Assembly: GCA_016720835.1 (NCBI GenBank)
Contig: JADKJW010000006.1
Coordinates: 1-64,000 of the forward strand
Direction: 5' to 3'
DNA from: Ignavibacteria bacterium
GTDB lineage: Bacteria > Bacteroidota > Ignavibacteria > SZUA-365
DNA length: 64,000 bases
This document shows, piece after piece, positions 23,095 through 33,304 of this stretch; position 1 is the stretch's first letter, and the number at the start of each line of letters is the position of its first letter. The notes beneath the pieces were generated by a model that did not search any database, was not told the DNA's origin, and saw only the letters and a program-made list of their open reading frames with translations. The translations under genes and the position numbers were made by a program.

Positions 23095-23414
23095 GACGCT
23101 ACTGCTGGTTCGACATCAATGGCATGTACACCGCGGCCGCAAATGTCGCGCGCATACCGGTGTATTATTCTAGATCGTTTCAATATAAAGCTCCGAATCT
23201 TCTTTTCCAAGGGAAACGGAGATGGCCCTTTCAAGGCTGCAACGCATTGTTAATACACAACATACGTGCTGGATATGCGCGCGATTTTTCTCGAAAACAC
23301 GCCGTATTCCGAATTCTCGCGCGTGCATCCCTCGTGGCCATGGAAGAGGATTTGCACTAATTTTCATCCCAATTGCTTGACAAAGCGGCTGCACCCCGCT
23401 AAGTTTGGGGCACG
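23095..23414. other. Divergent intergenic region between etfB and the metal-efflux operon
   Basis: This 320-bp, AT-richer segment has no gene. Its right end contains the promoter at 23377-23407 for the plus-strand operon. On the minus strand no good TAnnTTTG box for etfB could be found. A Bacteroidota-like site is therefore assigned only in the plus direction. Confidence 0.5.
23377..23407 (+). promoter_or_regulatory. Bacteroidota-type promoter of the copper-efflux operon
   Basis: TTGACA (23377-23382) and TAAGTTTG (23400-23407) match the -33/-7 consensus TTG and TAnnTTTG, with exactly 20 nt between TTG and TA. The first ATG of the operon is at 23415, so the transcript would start at or within a few bases of the start codon and be leaderless or nearly so. 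The consensus is known for Bacteroidota; use here is inferred. Confidence 0.55.
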
Positions 23415-23861
23415 ATGAAGAACCGAGCTTCCAAAGCGCTTCGCATTTCGGTGTCCGTCCTCTTCCTGTGGACGGCTCTCGGAGTGCCGTTGACCCTGCA
23501 CATGTGCTCGATGATGGGCGCTGTCGGCCCCTTCTCCGTCTGCGAGATGGACCATGCCGCCGCCCCTGAAGACGAATGCTGCGCGATGGATGGCATGGAG
23601 GACGCATGCGACTCCGGCCAGTCCGGCATCGCCGCAGCGGCATCGGACGGCTGCTGTTCCGATATCCTTTTCTCGCCCAGACAGCAGGACGACTTCACCT
23701 CCGCCGCGCAGCCTGTGCCGCTTCTCAGCAGCGCGGTGTTCTTCGCCTCCCAACTCCTCGCCTCGCCCGTCCCGCCCGACGGCGTGATCGACGCATTCTC
23801 TTCCGACCCCTCTCCGCCGCTTTCCGGCCTGTATCTGATACAATCCTCGCTTCGCATTTGA
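23415..23861 (+). CDS. Small secreted Cys/Met-rich protein leading the metal-efflux operon
   Basis: This 148-residue protein has an N-terminal signal or anchor segment (ALRISVSVLFLWTALGVPLT) followed by metal-ligand clusters: HMCSMMG, then DECCAMDGMEDACD, then DGCCSD. The C-terminal 70 residues are hydrophobic and low in features. Small proteins with HxC and CC motifs (HYC_CC_PP type) often precede copper/silver efflux genes in Bacteroidota. It is probably a periplasmic metal-binding helper for the CusCBA-like system downstream, which is inference from composition and position. The gap to the outer-membrane gene is 132 bp. Confidence 0.75.
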   Translation: MKNRASKALRISVSVLFLWTALGVPLTLHMCSMMGAVGPFSVCEMDHAAAPEDECCAMDGMEDACDSGQSGIAAAASDGCCSDILFSPRQQDDFTSAAQPVPLLSSAVFFASQLLASPVPPDGVIDAFSSDPSPPLSGLYLIQSSLRI

Positions 23862-23993
23862 GATCCTGACGAGCGTTTCGCGCGGCCGTCCCCTGCAACG
23901 GGGTTGCCGCGTGCCGCGCCTGCATGCCCTGTCCGTCCCGCTGTTGCGGGCGAAGCTCATCATGTATTCCGTCACTTCGTCAGTTCGAATCCG

Positions 23994-25274
23994 ATGCACA
24001 GCAAGACTATTCCAACCACATTGCGGTTGATCGCAATACTCCTTCTTGGTCTATCAGGCGGCGCGCGCGCGCAAGCCCCCGAGCCGCTCACGCTCGCGCA
24101 GTGTGTCCGCGAGGCGCGCGCGGCGAATCCGAAACTCGCCTCGCTCCGCGCGAAGACCGAAGGCGCGCGGGCCCGCGTCAAGATCGCGACCGCCTGGGAC
24201 GATCCGCTCTTCGCCTTCGAATTCTACAACACGCCGATCACGTCCATCAATCCGCTCATGGACGGCCTCGAGAACGACTACTCCCTGCAGCAGATGATTC
24301 CCTTCCCGGGCAAGAAAGCGCTGATGGGGGAGATGGAGTCGCTGACGGCGAAGATGACCGCGGAAGATGCCGTGGCGTACGAACGCGCCCTCATCGCGGA
24401 GGTCAAGTCCGGCTGGGCGATGCTCGTCTCCGCCGAGCGGCGGCTCGCGATCAGCCGCGAGAATCAGGAGCTGCTCGCGCAGATCGTCGAGAGCGCGCGC
24501 TCGCGCGTCGCCGTCGGGCTGGCGGGACAATCCGTCCTCCTCCGCCTCGGCGTGGAGCTGGACAAGGCGAAAAACGAGGAGGCCGGGTTGCGTCGCGAGC
24601 GGCGTTCGGCCGAAGCCATGCTCAATGCCCTGCGCGGCGCCCCGGCGACCGCCCCCATCGCCGTCGCCGCGGAGACGCCCGCGTCCGCGCCGCTCGCCCC
24701 GCTCGACGACCTCGTCGCGCGCGCCCTCGAGACGCGCGCGGAGATCCGGGGCATGGGCTTCGAGGGTGAGATGTACCGCACGGAGCAGCGCATGTGGAGC
24801 CGGGAGAAGCTGCCGGACTTCATGGTGCGCGGGATGTACAAGCAGATGATGGGCGAGATGGCAGATTCCTGGGCGCTGATGGTCGGCATCACCATCCCGA
24901 TCGCCCCGTGGGCGTCGGGCAAATACGACGGCCGCATCGAGGAGGCCGAAGCCCGCGAACGCGCAGCCGGAGCGGCGCAGCGCGACATGCGCGCAATGAC
25001 GGGCGCGCAGGTCCGCGATGCCTGGGAGCGCGTCACGTCCCTGCGCGAGCAGCGCGCGCGCTATCGCGACGGCATGCTCCCGCAATCCGCGCAGGCCCTC
25101 GCGTCCGTGCTCACGGAGTTTCGGACCGGGAAAGCCGATTTTATCGGCATGCTCGACGGCTTCCGCATGCACGCCATGCTGCGCATGGAAGAGGCGATGC
25201 TCGAGGCGGACGAAGCCGCCGCGGTCGCCGCGCTCGAACGCGCCGTGGGCGGGGATCTCGACGGCGGGCAATAA
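23994..25274 (+). CDS. Outer-membrane efflux protein (TolC/CusC family)
   Basis: This 426-residue protein has a signal peptide (LRLIAILLLGLSGGARAQ) and two OEP repeats: LTLAQCVREARAANPKLASL opens the first coiled-coil half, and the second contains MYRTEQRMWSREKLPDFMVR. The PFPGKKALMGEME segment is typical of heavy-metal efflux outer-membrane factors. It forms the trimeric outer-membrane channel for the CusB-like adaptor and CusA-like pump encoded next. The start at 23994 (MHSKTIPT) gives a standard signal peptide; the upstream frame to 23904 lacks one. Confidence 0.87.
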   Translation: MHSKTIPTTLRLIAILLLGLSGGARAQAPEPLTLAQCVREARAANPKLASLRAKTEGARARVKIATAWDDPLFAFEFYNTPITSINPLMDGLENDYSLQQMIPFPGKKALMGEMESLTAKMTAEDAVAYERALIAEVKSGWAMLVSAERRLAISRENQELLAQIVESARSRVAVGLAGQSVLLRLGVELDKAKNEEAGLRRERRSAEAMLNALRGAPATAPIAVAAETPASAPLAPLDDLVARALETRAEIRGMGFEGEMYRTEQRMWSREKLPDFMVRGMYKQMMGEMADSWALMVGITIPIAPWASGKYDGRIEEAEARERAAGAAQRDMRAMTGAQVRDAWERVTSLREQRARYRDGMLPQSAQALASVLTEFRTGKADFIGMLDGFRMHAMLRMEEAMLEADEAAAVAALERAVGGDLDGGQ

Positions 25275-25340
25275 GCGCCGGCCCGGACAGCACGACCCAG
25301 ACGCATTTCCCATCAACGAGAATACGCACAAGGAACGGTC

Positions 25341-26900
25341 ATGAGATATCATTCACTCCTCATTCTCCTCGCCGCGGGCCTCGCGCTGTGGAGCGGCGCC
25401 TGCTCGACGCAGCAGGGCGGAAAGCACGGGGACGCGGACTCGAGCGCGACGGCCGGCACGGAGAGCTACACCTGCCCGATGCATCCCTCCGTCGTGTCCG
25501 ACCATCCGGCCGCCTGTCCGGTATGCGGCATGGCGCTCGTGAAAAAATCCACGGAAGCGGCGCTCTCCAAGGGCGACGAGGCCATGCTGCGCACGGTCAG
25601 CCTCTCCGCGTCGCAGCGCGTGATGGCCAACATCTCCACCGTGCCGGCGATGCGGCGCGCGATGGGCCGGAGCATCTCGGCGGTGGGGGTCGCGGACGTC
25701 GCCGAGCCGTTGCAGGCCGACGTCACCGCGCGCTTCCGCGGGCGCGTCGAAAAGGTGTTCGCGAACTACACGGGCAAGGCCGTGCGCAAGGGCGACGTGC
25801 TGCTCGAGATGTACAGTCCCGATCTCATCGCCGCGCAGCAGGAGTATCTCAACGCCGTGTCGGGCCTCGACCGCTCGCGGCAGAGCGGCGCGAACGAGGA
25901 CGTGCAGCGCTCCCTGGTCGAGACCGGGCGCGACCGCCTGCGCATCCATTACGGGCTCTCGGCGGAGCAGCTCGCCTCGCTCGAGAAGAGCGGGAAGGCC
26001 CACAGCACCGCGGAGTTCCGCGCTCCCATCAGCGGCACGGTGCTGCGCAAGCAGATCGTTCCCGGACAGTACGTCGACGAGGGCACGCCGCTCTATCAAC
26101 TCGCCGATCTCTCGCGCCTGTGGCTGTACTTTGAAGTGTACGAGCAGGATCTGCGCTTCATCCGCATCGGGCAGACGGCGCTGATCACCGCGGAAGCCTG
26201 GCCCGGCGAGAATTTCAACGGCCGCGTCGCCTTCATCGATCCGGTCATGAACGCGGAGACGCGCACCGCGCGCGTGCGGGTGGAAGTCGCCAACGGGTCG
26301 GGCAAGCTCAAGCCGCAGATGTACGTCAAGGCGTCCATCGACATGCAGACGGCGAATGTGCTGGCCGTGCCCGTCAGCGCGGTGGTATCGACCGGCATGC
26401 GGTCCGTCGTGTGGGTGGAAGCCCGCGCGAACCAGTTCGAGCCCCGCGACGTGACGCTTGGCGTCCGGTCCGACGGCTGGGTGGAAATCACGGGGGGCCT
26501 CGAGGAGGGCGAGCACGTCGTCTCCACCGGCGGCTACCTGCTCGATTCCGAGAGCATCCTCTCCCATCCCGACCTGGCCGCCGCATCGAAGAGCGGCGCG
26601 GCGTCCGCGCCCTCCGTCGCGACCGCTGCTGACGGCGTGCGCGAAATCACCGTCGTGATCGACGGCACCTACTCTCCCGAAGTCATCACCGTCGAGAAGG
26701 GCAGGAAGGTCCGCATCCTCTTCGACCGCAGGGAAGACTCGGAATGCAGCGAGGAGGTGGTGTTCCCTGCTTTCAAGATCCGCCGCAAACTCCCCGCCTT
26801 CAAAACCACCGCCATCGAATTGACACCTCGGAAGGCGGGCAGGTTTTCGTTCGTGTGTGGGATGGATATGCTGAAGGGGACGATGGTGGTGACGCCATGA
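25341..26900 (+). CDS. cusB: Efflux RND periplasmic adaptor with N-terminal metal-binding and C-terminal cupredoxin domains (CusB-like)
   Basis: This 519-residue lipoprotein has a lipobox LWSGAC with Cys21. Residues 43-70 form a heavy-metal-binding domain (YTCPMHPSVVSDHPAACPVC then GMALVKK). Residues about 95-415 are the membrane-fusion core (YTGKAVRKGDVLLEMYSPDL, FRAPISGTVLRKQIVPGQYV). Residues about 433-519 are an extra cupredoxin-like domain (VVIDGTYSPEVITVEKGRKV, FVCGMDMLKGTMVV). The adaptor links the inner-membrane pump to the outer-membrane channel and can hand over Cu(I) or Ag(I). The cupredoxin module at the C-terminus is absent from E. coli CusB. Its TGA overlaps the cusA ATG. Confidence 0.93.
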   Translation: MRYHSLLILLAAGLALWSGACSTQQGGKHGDADSSATAGTESYTCPMHPSVVSDHPAACPVCGMALVKKSTEAALSKGDEAMLRTVSLSASQRVMANISTVPAMRRAMGRSISAVGVADVAEPLQADVTARFRGRVEKVFANYTGKAVRKGDVLLEMYSPDLIAAQQEYLNAVSGLDRSRQSGANEDVQRSLVETGRDRLRIHYGLSAEQLASLEKSGKAHSTAEFRAPISGTVLRKQIVPGQYVDEGTPLYQLADLSRLWLYFEVYEQDLRFIRIGQTALITAEAWPGENFNGRVAFIDPVMNAETRTARVRVEVANGSGKLKPQMYVKASIDMQTANVLAVPVSAVVSTGMRSVVWVEARANQFEPRDVTLGVRSDGWVEITGGLEEGEHVVSTGGYLLDSESILSHPDLAAASKSGAASAPSVATAADGVREITVVIDGTYSPEVITVEKGRKVRILFDRREDSECSEEVVFPAFKIRRKLPAFKTTAIELTPRKAGRFSFVCGMDMLKGTMVVTP

Positions 26901-29900
26901 TTGAAAAAATCATAGACTTCTCCGCCCGCAACCGCGCAGTGGTCATCATCGCCTACCTGATCGTGGTGGCGTGGGGCATCTACGCCGTGGCGAACACCCC
27001 CATGGATGCCATTCCGGATTTGTCGGAGAACCAGGTCATCGTGTTCACCGAATGGATGGGGCGGTCGCCGCAGCTCGTCGAGGATCAGGTGACCTTCCCG
27101 CTGGTGACGGCGCTGCAGGGCGTGCCCGAGGTGCACGCCATCCGCGCGCAGTCCATGTTCGGCATGTCCTTCGTCTACGTGATTTTCGAGGACAGGACCG
27201 ACGCGTACTGGGCGCGCAGCCGCGTGCTCGAGAAGCTGTCCACCGTGCAGTCCGCGCTCCCCGCGGGCGCGAAGATGCAGCTCGGTCCCGACGGCACGGG
27301 CGTGGGGCACGTGTTCTGGTACACCGTCGAAGGCGCGCAGGACCTCGGCACGCTGCGCGCCATCCAGGACTGGTACATCAAGCTCAATTTGCAGGGCGTG
27401 CAGGGCGTGGCGGAAGTGGCGAGCGTCGGCGGCTTCGTGCGGCAGTATCAGATCGATCTCGATCCCGCGAAGATGCGCGCATACAGCGTGACCATCGACG
27501 AGGTGCGCAACGCGGTGATGCGCTCGAACAACGACGTGGGCGGCAAGCTGCTGGAGGTGTCGGACGCCGAGTCCTTCGTGCGCGGGCAGGGCTACATCCG
27601 CAGCGTGGCGGACGTCGAGACCATCCGCCTCGCCACCGGGGCGGGCGGCACGCCGGTGTTCGTGCGCGACGTCGCCACGGTGCAGTTCGGCGGCGACCTC
27701 CGCCGCGGCAGCCTGGAAAAGAACGGCACGGGCCAGGTGGTGGGCGGCATCGTCGTCATGCGCACGGGCGAGAACGCGCAGGACGTCATCGAGCGCGTGA
27801 AGATCCGCATCGCGGAAATCTCGCGCGGGCTTCCCGCCGGCGTGGAGATCAAGACGGCGTACGACCGCACCGACCTGATCGCCGCCGCGGTGCACACGCT
27901 CAAGAGCGCGCTGATCGAGGAGGCCATCGTCGTCACCCTCATCGTGCTGCTCTTCCTGCTGCATCTGCGCAGCGTGCTGCGCGTGATCATCGAGATCCCG
28001 GTGGCCGTGCTCATCGCGTTCATCTTCATGCATCTCTTCGACATCACGTCCAACATCATGTCGCTGGGAGGCATCGCGATCGCCATCGGGGTGATCGTGG
28101 ACGCCTCCATCGTGCTGGTCGAAAACGCGTACCGGAACGTGGCGCGCGCCCAGGAGGAGCGGGGCGAGCTGTCGAAGCAGGAGTTCATGGAGATCTCGAT
28201 ACGCTCGGCGAAGCAGGTGGGACCGGCGATCTTCTTCTCGGTCGCGATCATGGTGGTCTCCTTCCTGCCCGTCTTCCTGCTCGAGGGCCAGGAGGGCAAG
28301 CTGTTCCGCCCGCTCGCGTTCACGAAGACCTTCGTGCTCGCGGGCTCGGCCATCATCGCCATCACGCTCGTGCCGGTGCTGATGACGCTGCTCACGCGCG
28401 GGAAGTTCCGCAGCGAGGAGAAGAATCCCGTCACCCGCGTCCTGAACGCCATCTACGCGCCGGTGATCCACTGGGTGTTGAAGTGGCGCAAGACCACGAT
28501 CGCGATCAACATCCTCGCCTTGCTCATTACCATTCCGATGATGATGGACACCGGGTCGGAGTTCATGCCGCCGCTCGACGAGCAGAGTCTGCTCTTCATG
28601 CCGGTCACCCTGCCGAACGCCTCGATCACCGAAATCAACCGCGTCATGCAGGTGCAGGACGCGATCATCCGCTCGGTCCCGGAAGTGGAATCCGTGCTGG
28701 GCAAGGCCGGGAAGGCGGAGACCTCCACCGATCCGGCGCCGCTGAGCATGATCGAATCCATCATCCTGCTCAAGCCCCGGGACCAGTGGCGTCCCGGAAA
28801 GACGAAGGACGACATCGTCGCGGAGCTCGACGCGAAGCTGCAGATCCCGGGCGTCCGCAACGGGTGGACACAACCGATCATCAACCGCATCAACATGCTC
28901 TCGACGGGCGTGCGCACCGATCTCGGCGTGAAGATCTTCGGCGCGAATCTCGACACGCTCGAGCAGCTCGCGATCCGCGCCGAGGGGATTCTCCGCGGCG
29001 TGCCGGGCGCGGCGGATCTGTACGCCGAGCGCACGCAGGGCGGCTCCTTCCTCGACATCGACATCGACCGCGAGGCCACGGCGCGCTACGGCATCAGCGT
29101 CGGCGACGTGCAGGACGTGATCGAAACCGCCATCGGCGGCGAGAACATCGGCACCGTGCTCGACGGTCGCCAGCGCTTCCCCATCCGCGTCCGCTTCCTG
29201 CGCGAACTGCGCGACAACGTGGACGCCATCCGCAACCTCCCGGTGCCGGTGAACGTCTCGGCAGGAAGAGGAATTCAGAATTCAGAATCCAGAATTCAGA
29301 ATTCGAGCGCAGCCGGCGGGATGACGGGAATGGGCGGCACGGGGGGCGGCACCTCCGCCGCATCGCCGACACCGCAACGCAACAGCGAACCGGAGCGCGC
29401 GCGCGTGTCGTCGCGGGCGTACGTGCCGCTGGGACAGCTCGCGCGCATCGCGATGGCGCCGGGTCCGCCGATGATCGCGAGCGAAAACGCGCAGCTGCGG
29501 TCCATCGTCTTCCTCAACGTCCGCGGCCGCGACATGGGCGGCTTCGTGGAGGAGGCGAAGGCGACGCTCGAGCGCGAATTGCGCATGCCGCCCGGCTACA
29601 CGCTGCAGTGGAGCGGACAGTGGGAAAACCAGATCCGCGCGAAGAAGCGCCTGCAGATCCTGATGCCGATGGTGCTCGTCATCATCTTCCTCATGCTGTA
29701 CTTCACGACGAAGGATCTCAAGGAAGCCTTCGTGGTGATGCTCTCCGTCCCCTTCGCGCTTATCGGAGGCGTGTATCTGATATACATTCTCGGCTTCAAT
29801 TTCTCGGTGGCGGTCTGGGTCGGCTTCATCGCGCTGTACGGTCTGGCGATCGAGACCGGCGTGGTGATGGTGGTCTACCTTCACGAGGCGCTGGATTTGC

Positions 29901-30226
29901 GCATCCGTCAGCATCGCACGGGCGCGCGCGGCGCGCTCACGACACGCGACATCATCGACGCGTCCATCGAGGGCTCGGTGCTGCGCCTCCGTCCGAAGAT
30001 CATGACCGTCGCCACCTCGCTCATCGGCCTCATTCCCATCATGTGGAGCAGCGGCGTGGGCGCCGACGTGATGAAGCCCCTCGCCGCCCCGCTGATCGGC
30101 GGACTGATCACCTCCACGATTCACGTCCTCGTCGTCACGCCGATCCTCTTCTCCTGGATGAAGGAACGCGAGCTGCGCAAGGGCACGCTCGAGGAATCGA
30201 AACTCGCGAAGTGGATGGTGGAATAG
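26897..30226 (+). CDS. cusA: Heavy-metal RND efflux pump (CusA/CzcA family)
   Basis: This 1109-residue inner-membrane pump begins MIEKIIDFSARNRAVVIIAY and has VANTPMDAIPDLSENQVIVF. The TM4 proton-relay GVIVDASIVLVENA has its aspartate at about residue 402. The family length and 12-TM layout are kept, and sequence resembles the Cu/Ag (HME) branch. At about residues 789-835, before VPLGQLARIAMAPGPPM, is a low-complexity insert (IQNSESRIQNSS, then GGMTGMGGTGGG) that most relatives lack. It is encoded partly by an AATTCAG tandem repeat at 29271-29304. ATGA overlap with cusB gives coupling. Confidence 0.95.
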   Translation: MIEKIIDFSARNRAVVIIAYLIVVAWGIYAVANTPMDAIPDLSENQVIVFTEWMGRSPQLVEDQVTFPLVTALQGVPEVHAIRAQSMFGMSFVYVIFEDRTDAYWARSRVLEKLSTVQSALPAGAKMQLGPDGTGVGHVFWYTVEGAQDLGTLRAIQDWYIKLNLQGVQGVAEVASVGGFVRQYQIDLDPAKMRAYSVTIDEVRNAVMRSNNDVGGKLLEVSDAESFVRGQGYIRSVADVETIRLATGAGGTPVFVRDVATVQFGGDLRRGSLEKNGTGQVVGGIVVMRTGENAQDVIERVKIRIAEISRGLPAGVEIKTAYDRTDLIAAAVHTLKSALIEEAIVVTLIVLLFLLHLRSVLRVIIEIPVAVLIAFIFMHLFDITSNIMSLGGIAIAIGVIVDASIVLVENAYRNVARAQEERGELSKQEFMEISIRSAKQVGPAIFFSVAIMVVSFLPVFLLEGQEGKLFRPLAFTKTFVLAGSAIIAITLVPVLMTLLTRGKFRSEEKNPVTRVLNAIYAPVIHWVLKWRKTTIAINILALLITIPMMMDTGSEFMPPLDEQSLLFMPVTLPNASITEINRVMQVQDAIIRSVPEVESVLGKAGKAETSTDPAPLSMIESIILLKPRDQWRPGKTKDDIVAELDAKLQIPGVRNGWTQPIINRINMLSTGVRTDLGVKIFGANLDTLEQLAIRAEGILRGVPGAADLYAERTQGGSFLDIDIDREATARYGISVGDVQDVIETAIGGENIGTVLDGRQRFPIRVRFLRELRDNVDAIRNLPVPVNVSAGRGIQNSESRIQNSSAAGGMTGMGGTGGGTSAASPTPQRNSEPERARVSSRAYVPLGQLARIAMAPGPPMIASENAQLRSIVFLNVRGRDMGGFVEEAKATLERELRMPPGYTLQWSGQWENQIRAKKRLQILMPMVLVIIFLMLYFTTKDLKEAFVVMLSVPFALIGGVYLIYILGFNFSVAVWVGFIALYGLAIETGVVMVVYLHEALDLRIRQHRTGARGALTTRDIIDASIEGSVLRLRPKIMTVATSLIGLIPIMWSSGVGADVMKPLAAPLIGGLITSTIHVLVVTPILFSWMKERELRKGTLEESKLAKWMVE
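29271..29304. repeat. AATTCAG tandem repeat inside cusA
   Basis: Nearly five copies of a 7-bp unit (AATTCAG, one with AATCCAG) lie in frame within cusA and encode IQNSESRIQNS. The same style of short phrase repeat is otherwise intergenic in this window, so this looks like an insertion into a tolerant loop of the protein. Confidence 0.75.
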
Positions 30227-30322
30227 GTGAAGGTGAAAGGGTGCAGGTGACAGGTGGAAGGTGCCAAACACTCCCTACTCCCTACTCCCCACTCCTTCGA
30301 ATCTCGGACAAATTCGAGCGCA
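30227..30322. repeat. Phrase repeats between cusA and the cysteine synthase gene
   Basis: GTGAAGGTGAAAGGGTGCAG and ACTCCCTACTCCCCACTCC phrases fill this 96-bp gap between convergent genes. No clear terminator hairpin was found. Confidence 0.5.
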
Positions 30323-31438
<1,116 letters not shown>

Positions 31439-31537
31439 GGCGATGCCTTGTGATGATGCGGAGACTGGACTGATGAGGTGATGCAGGACGGGGAACAGGC
31501 GCGTCAGGGAAGGTGCGTGTCGGCAGGTACTCGTTGC

Positions 31538-33034
31538 TCAGCTGGCTTCTCCGCAGGCTCGCGGCATGGAGCTGCCGAGAAACGGGAAATGCGGAAACGC
31601 GTCGGTGAAGGAGTAGGCGAAGTTCTCCGGCCACCAGGTGCCGCTTTTCGTGTCGAGAATATACGAACCGGAATATTCCCCGCGCGCGATGCGGTGCAGA
31701 AACGCGACGAGGCGGTCGATGTCGGCGCGGGTGTTGTAGCAGCCGAAACTCGCGCGCACCAGGCCGGGAAGGTTGGTCCGGTCGCCCGCGATGATCTCCT
31801 CGGTGATGCGGCGGGCGTCGTCCTCGGGCACGCGCATGAGGCGCTTCACGTACGGGTGCGCGCAGAAGCAGCCGTTGCGCACGCCGATGGCGCCCTCGAT
31901 GCCGAGGATGGCGGCGATTTTCGCGTGCGGGATGCCGTCCATCATGAAACAGAGCACGCCGACCTTGTGCTCGAGCGATTCCGGAGAGGTCGGTCCGATA
32001 AGCGTGAGGCCCGGCACCGCCTGCATGAGCGGGATGGCGTAGGAGAGCAGCTCGCGCTCGTGCGCGGCGATGCGGTCCATGCCCACGCTCCGCAGGATAT
32101 GGATGGATGCGGCGAGGGCGATGGCGCCCGGGACGTTCGGGCTGCCGGCTTCCTCCTTCGCCGGGGGCGGCGAGAACGCGACGAAATCCTCCTCCACGAT
32201 CTCGACCACGCCGCCGCCCACCATGTCGGGATCGCCGCGCAGGAACCACTCCCTCGGACCGACGAGCACGCCGATGCCGTACGGAGCGTACATTTTGTGC
32301 GCGGAGTAGGCGAGAAAATCGATGTGACGCGGATCGCCGTGCGCGCCCATGTCGATGGCGCGATGCGGCGCGAGCTGCGCCGCGTCGACGAAGAGCAGCG
32401 CGCCTTCGCGATGCGCGAGCTCCGCGAGCTCGTGGATGGGATTGACGATGCCGGTGATGTTCGACGCGCCGGTGACGGCGAGAAAGCGCACATGGCCGCG
32501 ATGCGCCTCGAAGGCCTGCCGCAGCGCGGCGAGATCGAGATACCCGGTGTCGTCGACGCCCACGTGCACGACGCGCGCGTGCTTGCGCCAGGGCAGATCG
32601 TTGGAATGATGCTCCATGAGCGTCATGATCACCACGTCGCCCTCGCGCCAGTCGCAGCGGTTCGCGAGCTTGTTGACGACCTCGGTGGTGTTCTTGCCGA
32701 AAAGGACTGTATCCAGCGCGTCGTCCGCGCCGACGAAGCTTCCCGCGATCGCGTGCGCGTCGTCGAAGGCGCGTGTCGCGAGCAGCGATTTGAACCCCGT
32801 GCCGCGGTGCACGCCCGAATAGAATTCCATGAATTCGCCCATCACGTCCAGCGCATGCCGGAAGGATGGCGTGCTCGCGCCGTTGTCGAGAAACACGTAC
32901 GGCTGCGTGCTGCCGTCGAGGACGGGAACCGGCGTGTCGGCGCCGATGATGTTTGCGCGCAACGAGGCGAGCGACCAACCCTGTTCAATCGTCGTCGCGG
33001 GGGATGCCGGTGACGGTGCGGATGCGTTCTGCAT
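31538..33034 (-). CDS. Cysteine desulfurase-like aminotransferase class V (SufS/CsdA group)
   Basis: This 498-residue PLP enzyme has AYSAHKMYAPYGIGVLVG with the PLP lysine, EHHSNDLPWRKHARVVHVGV, and FVDAAQLAPHRAIDMGAHG. Candidate catalytic cysteines are in VRNGCFCAHPYVKRL. It is about 90 residues longer than SufS and has an extra C-terminal segment (EYSGSYILDTKSGTWWPENF). It should release sulfur from cysteine, giving alanine and enzyme persulfide. The start at 33034 was preferred over 33139 because the upstream residues are SR-rich and a promoter-like box at 33137-33144 would exclude the longer start. Confidence 0.88.
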   Translation of the reverse strand: MQNASAPSPASPATTIEQGWSLASLRANIIGADTPVPVLDGSTQPYVFLDNGASTPSFRHALDVMGEFMEFYSGVHRGTGFKSLLATRAFDDAHAIAGSFVGADDALDTVLFGKNTTEVVNKLANRCDWREGDVVIMTLMEHHSNDLPWRKHARVVHVGVDDTGYLDLAALRQAFEAHRGHVRFLAVTGASNITGIVNPIHELAELAHREGALLFVDAAQLAPHRAIDMGAHGDPRHIDFLAYSAHKMYAPYGIGVLVGPREWFLRGDPDMVGGGVVEIVEEDFVAFSPPPAKEEAGSPNVPGAIALAASIHILRSVGMDRIAAHERELLSYAIPLMQAVPGLTLIGPTSPESLEHKVGVLCFMMDGIPHAKIAAILGIEGAIGVRNGCFCAHPYVKRLMRVPEDDARRITEEIIAGDRTNLPGLVRASFGCYNTRADIDRLVAFLHRIARGEYSGSYILDTKSGTWWPENFAYSFTDAFPHFPFLGSSMPRACGEAS

Positions 33035-33136
33035 GGAGGTGCCAGGAGAAAATGATGTGGAGGTGCGACTGATGGCGCTGCGGCGGGAGGATCGGGACCG
33101 GCTGCGGGAATCGCGTGGCCGTGCCGAAGCGAACTG

Positions 33137-33168
33137 CAAAAATACTCAACACCGGCAATGGAATGAAA
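33137..33168 (-). promoter_or_regulatory. Possible promoter of the desulfurase-cysteine synthase operon
   Basis: Read on the minus strand, TATTTTTG (33137-33144) matches TAnnTTTG and lies 20 nt downstream of TTTC, a one-base variant of the -33 TTTG. Transcription would start about 95 nt before the ATG at 33034. Confidence 0.4.
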
Positions 33169-33304
33169 CTTCCTCGCAGCCTCGGGCGTCACTATGCGGG
33201 ATTCGGGAATAGATGCTATTATGCGTCCCTGGCGATCCCTGCTGTCTCCGTCCATCCTGCTCCGCCGCAACACTCGTACCCCACGCGAACTCGAAGGAGA
33301 ATAA

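Noticed and set aside
26669..28873. Long minus-strand frame of 734 codons opposite cusA
   Set aside because: It is His/Asp/Arg-rich shadow coding of a gene with strong family identity on the plus strand.
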